Shown: one piece after another, positions 63,930 through 64,000 of the stretch
Layout: each line of letters begins with the position of its first letter
How positions within the stretch are numbered: position 1 is the first letter of the stretch
Assembly: GCF_014697575.1 (NCBI RefSeq)
Contig: NZ_JACJSC010000001.1
Location: 806,001-870,000 of the forward strand
Direction: 5' to 3'
DNA: 64,000 nt
From: Planktothrix sp. FACHB-1365
GTDB lineage: Bacteria; Cyanobacteriota; Cyanobacteriia; Cyanobacteriales; Microcoleaceae
Position numbers and translations under genes: made by a program
The notes under the pieces: model-generated
Seen by the model: only the letters and a program-made list of their open reading frames with translations
Told to the model about the DNA's origin: nothing
Database searches by the model: none

Positions 63930-64000
63930 TGTAAATTTTCTCCTCACTCAATACCCATTAATGGCTTTTATTTTATCAACATTCAAGCACAAGGCTCAAA

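Overview
The window is cyanobacterial. It encodes photosystem proteins (PsbO, PsaK, a Psb32-like TPM protein), a group 3 sigma factor of the SigF type, cyanobacteria-restricted families (slr1658/slr1659-type regulators, Uma2 and Rpn nucleases, DUF3153, DUF6629), a probable PII-interacting peptide, and many HIP1 octamers (GCGATCGC). Modest GC, CHAT, SLH and TPR proteins and abundant short palindromic repeats suggest a filamentous non-heterocystous member of the Planktothrix/Oscillatoria group. That placement is an inference from gene content, not a database result.

Layout. 1-7.5 kb: the end of a probable dnaG, a small secreted peptide, a TPM protein, cobH, rsmD, a bisphosphate nucleotidase, a DUF6629 membrane protein and a solo TnpB. 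7.6-18.5 kb: a methyltransferase and a 15-TPR protein on the plus strand, then a minus-strand block with a phosphotransacetylase-like protein, an EbsA-like protein, priA, a sugar nucleotidyltransferase, scpA and a DUF3153 lipoprotein. The 3' end of a group II intron lies between priA and the EbsA-like gene. 18.7-26.4 kb: a tandem hemerythrin, tRNA-Arg(CCU) split by a group I intron, a PirA-like small ORF behind an NtcA box, tldD, sigF, psbO, an RTX protein and trpF. 26.6-38.2 kb: psaK, an M50 protease, ExbB/ExbD, a lytic transglycosylase, an NTF2-like protein, a GNAT enzyme, an SLH glycoside hydrolase, an Rpn nuclease, a VanX-like dipeptidase and a methyltransferase. 38.4-43.9 kb: an XPB-like helicase, a Bax1-like nuclease, and a 30-repeat CRISPR array without cas genes. 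44-49.8 kb: an oligopeptide-type permease, apt, a cupin, a CHAT protease, a DUF305 lipoprotein and a degenerate Nudix protein. 49.8-55.6 kb: a minus-strand signalling island with two GGDEF proteins, STAS, a HATPase-like regulator and a sensor nucleotide cyclase. 55.8-64 kb: a GT-B-like protein, YjbQ, two Uma2 proteins, hemL, a hisIE with an eroded HisI half, TPP-riboswitch thiC, a Usp protein and two small conserved proteins.

Notable points. (1) The CRISPR array is transcribed leftwards: the repeat complement ends in ATTGAAAC, a candidate promoter sits at its right end, and the left end carries a one-base variant repeat followed by a strongly decayed repeat. The spacer between those two contains a genome-dispersed palindrome. 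(2) The tRNA-Arg(CCU) intron is placed after U36 and has P, Q, R and S core elements. (3) A domain V/VI relic of a group II intron lies between priA and the EbsA-like gene. (4) The HisI half of HisIE lacks the recognisable catalytic motifs. (5) Two small ORFs (51 and 32 codons) probably escape standard annotation.

I see no clear multi-gene system that is certainly new. The XPB/Bax1 pair converging on a cas-less array, and the slr1658/slr1659/GGDEF/cyclase island, are the best candidates for coordinated functions.
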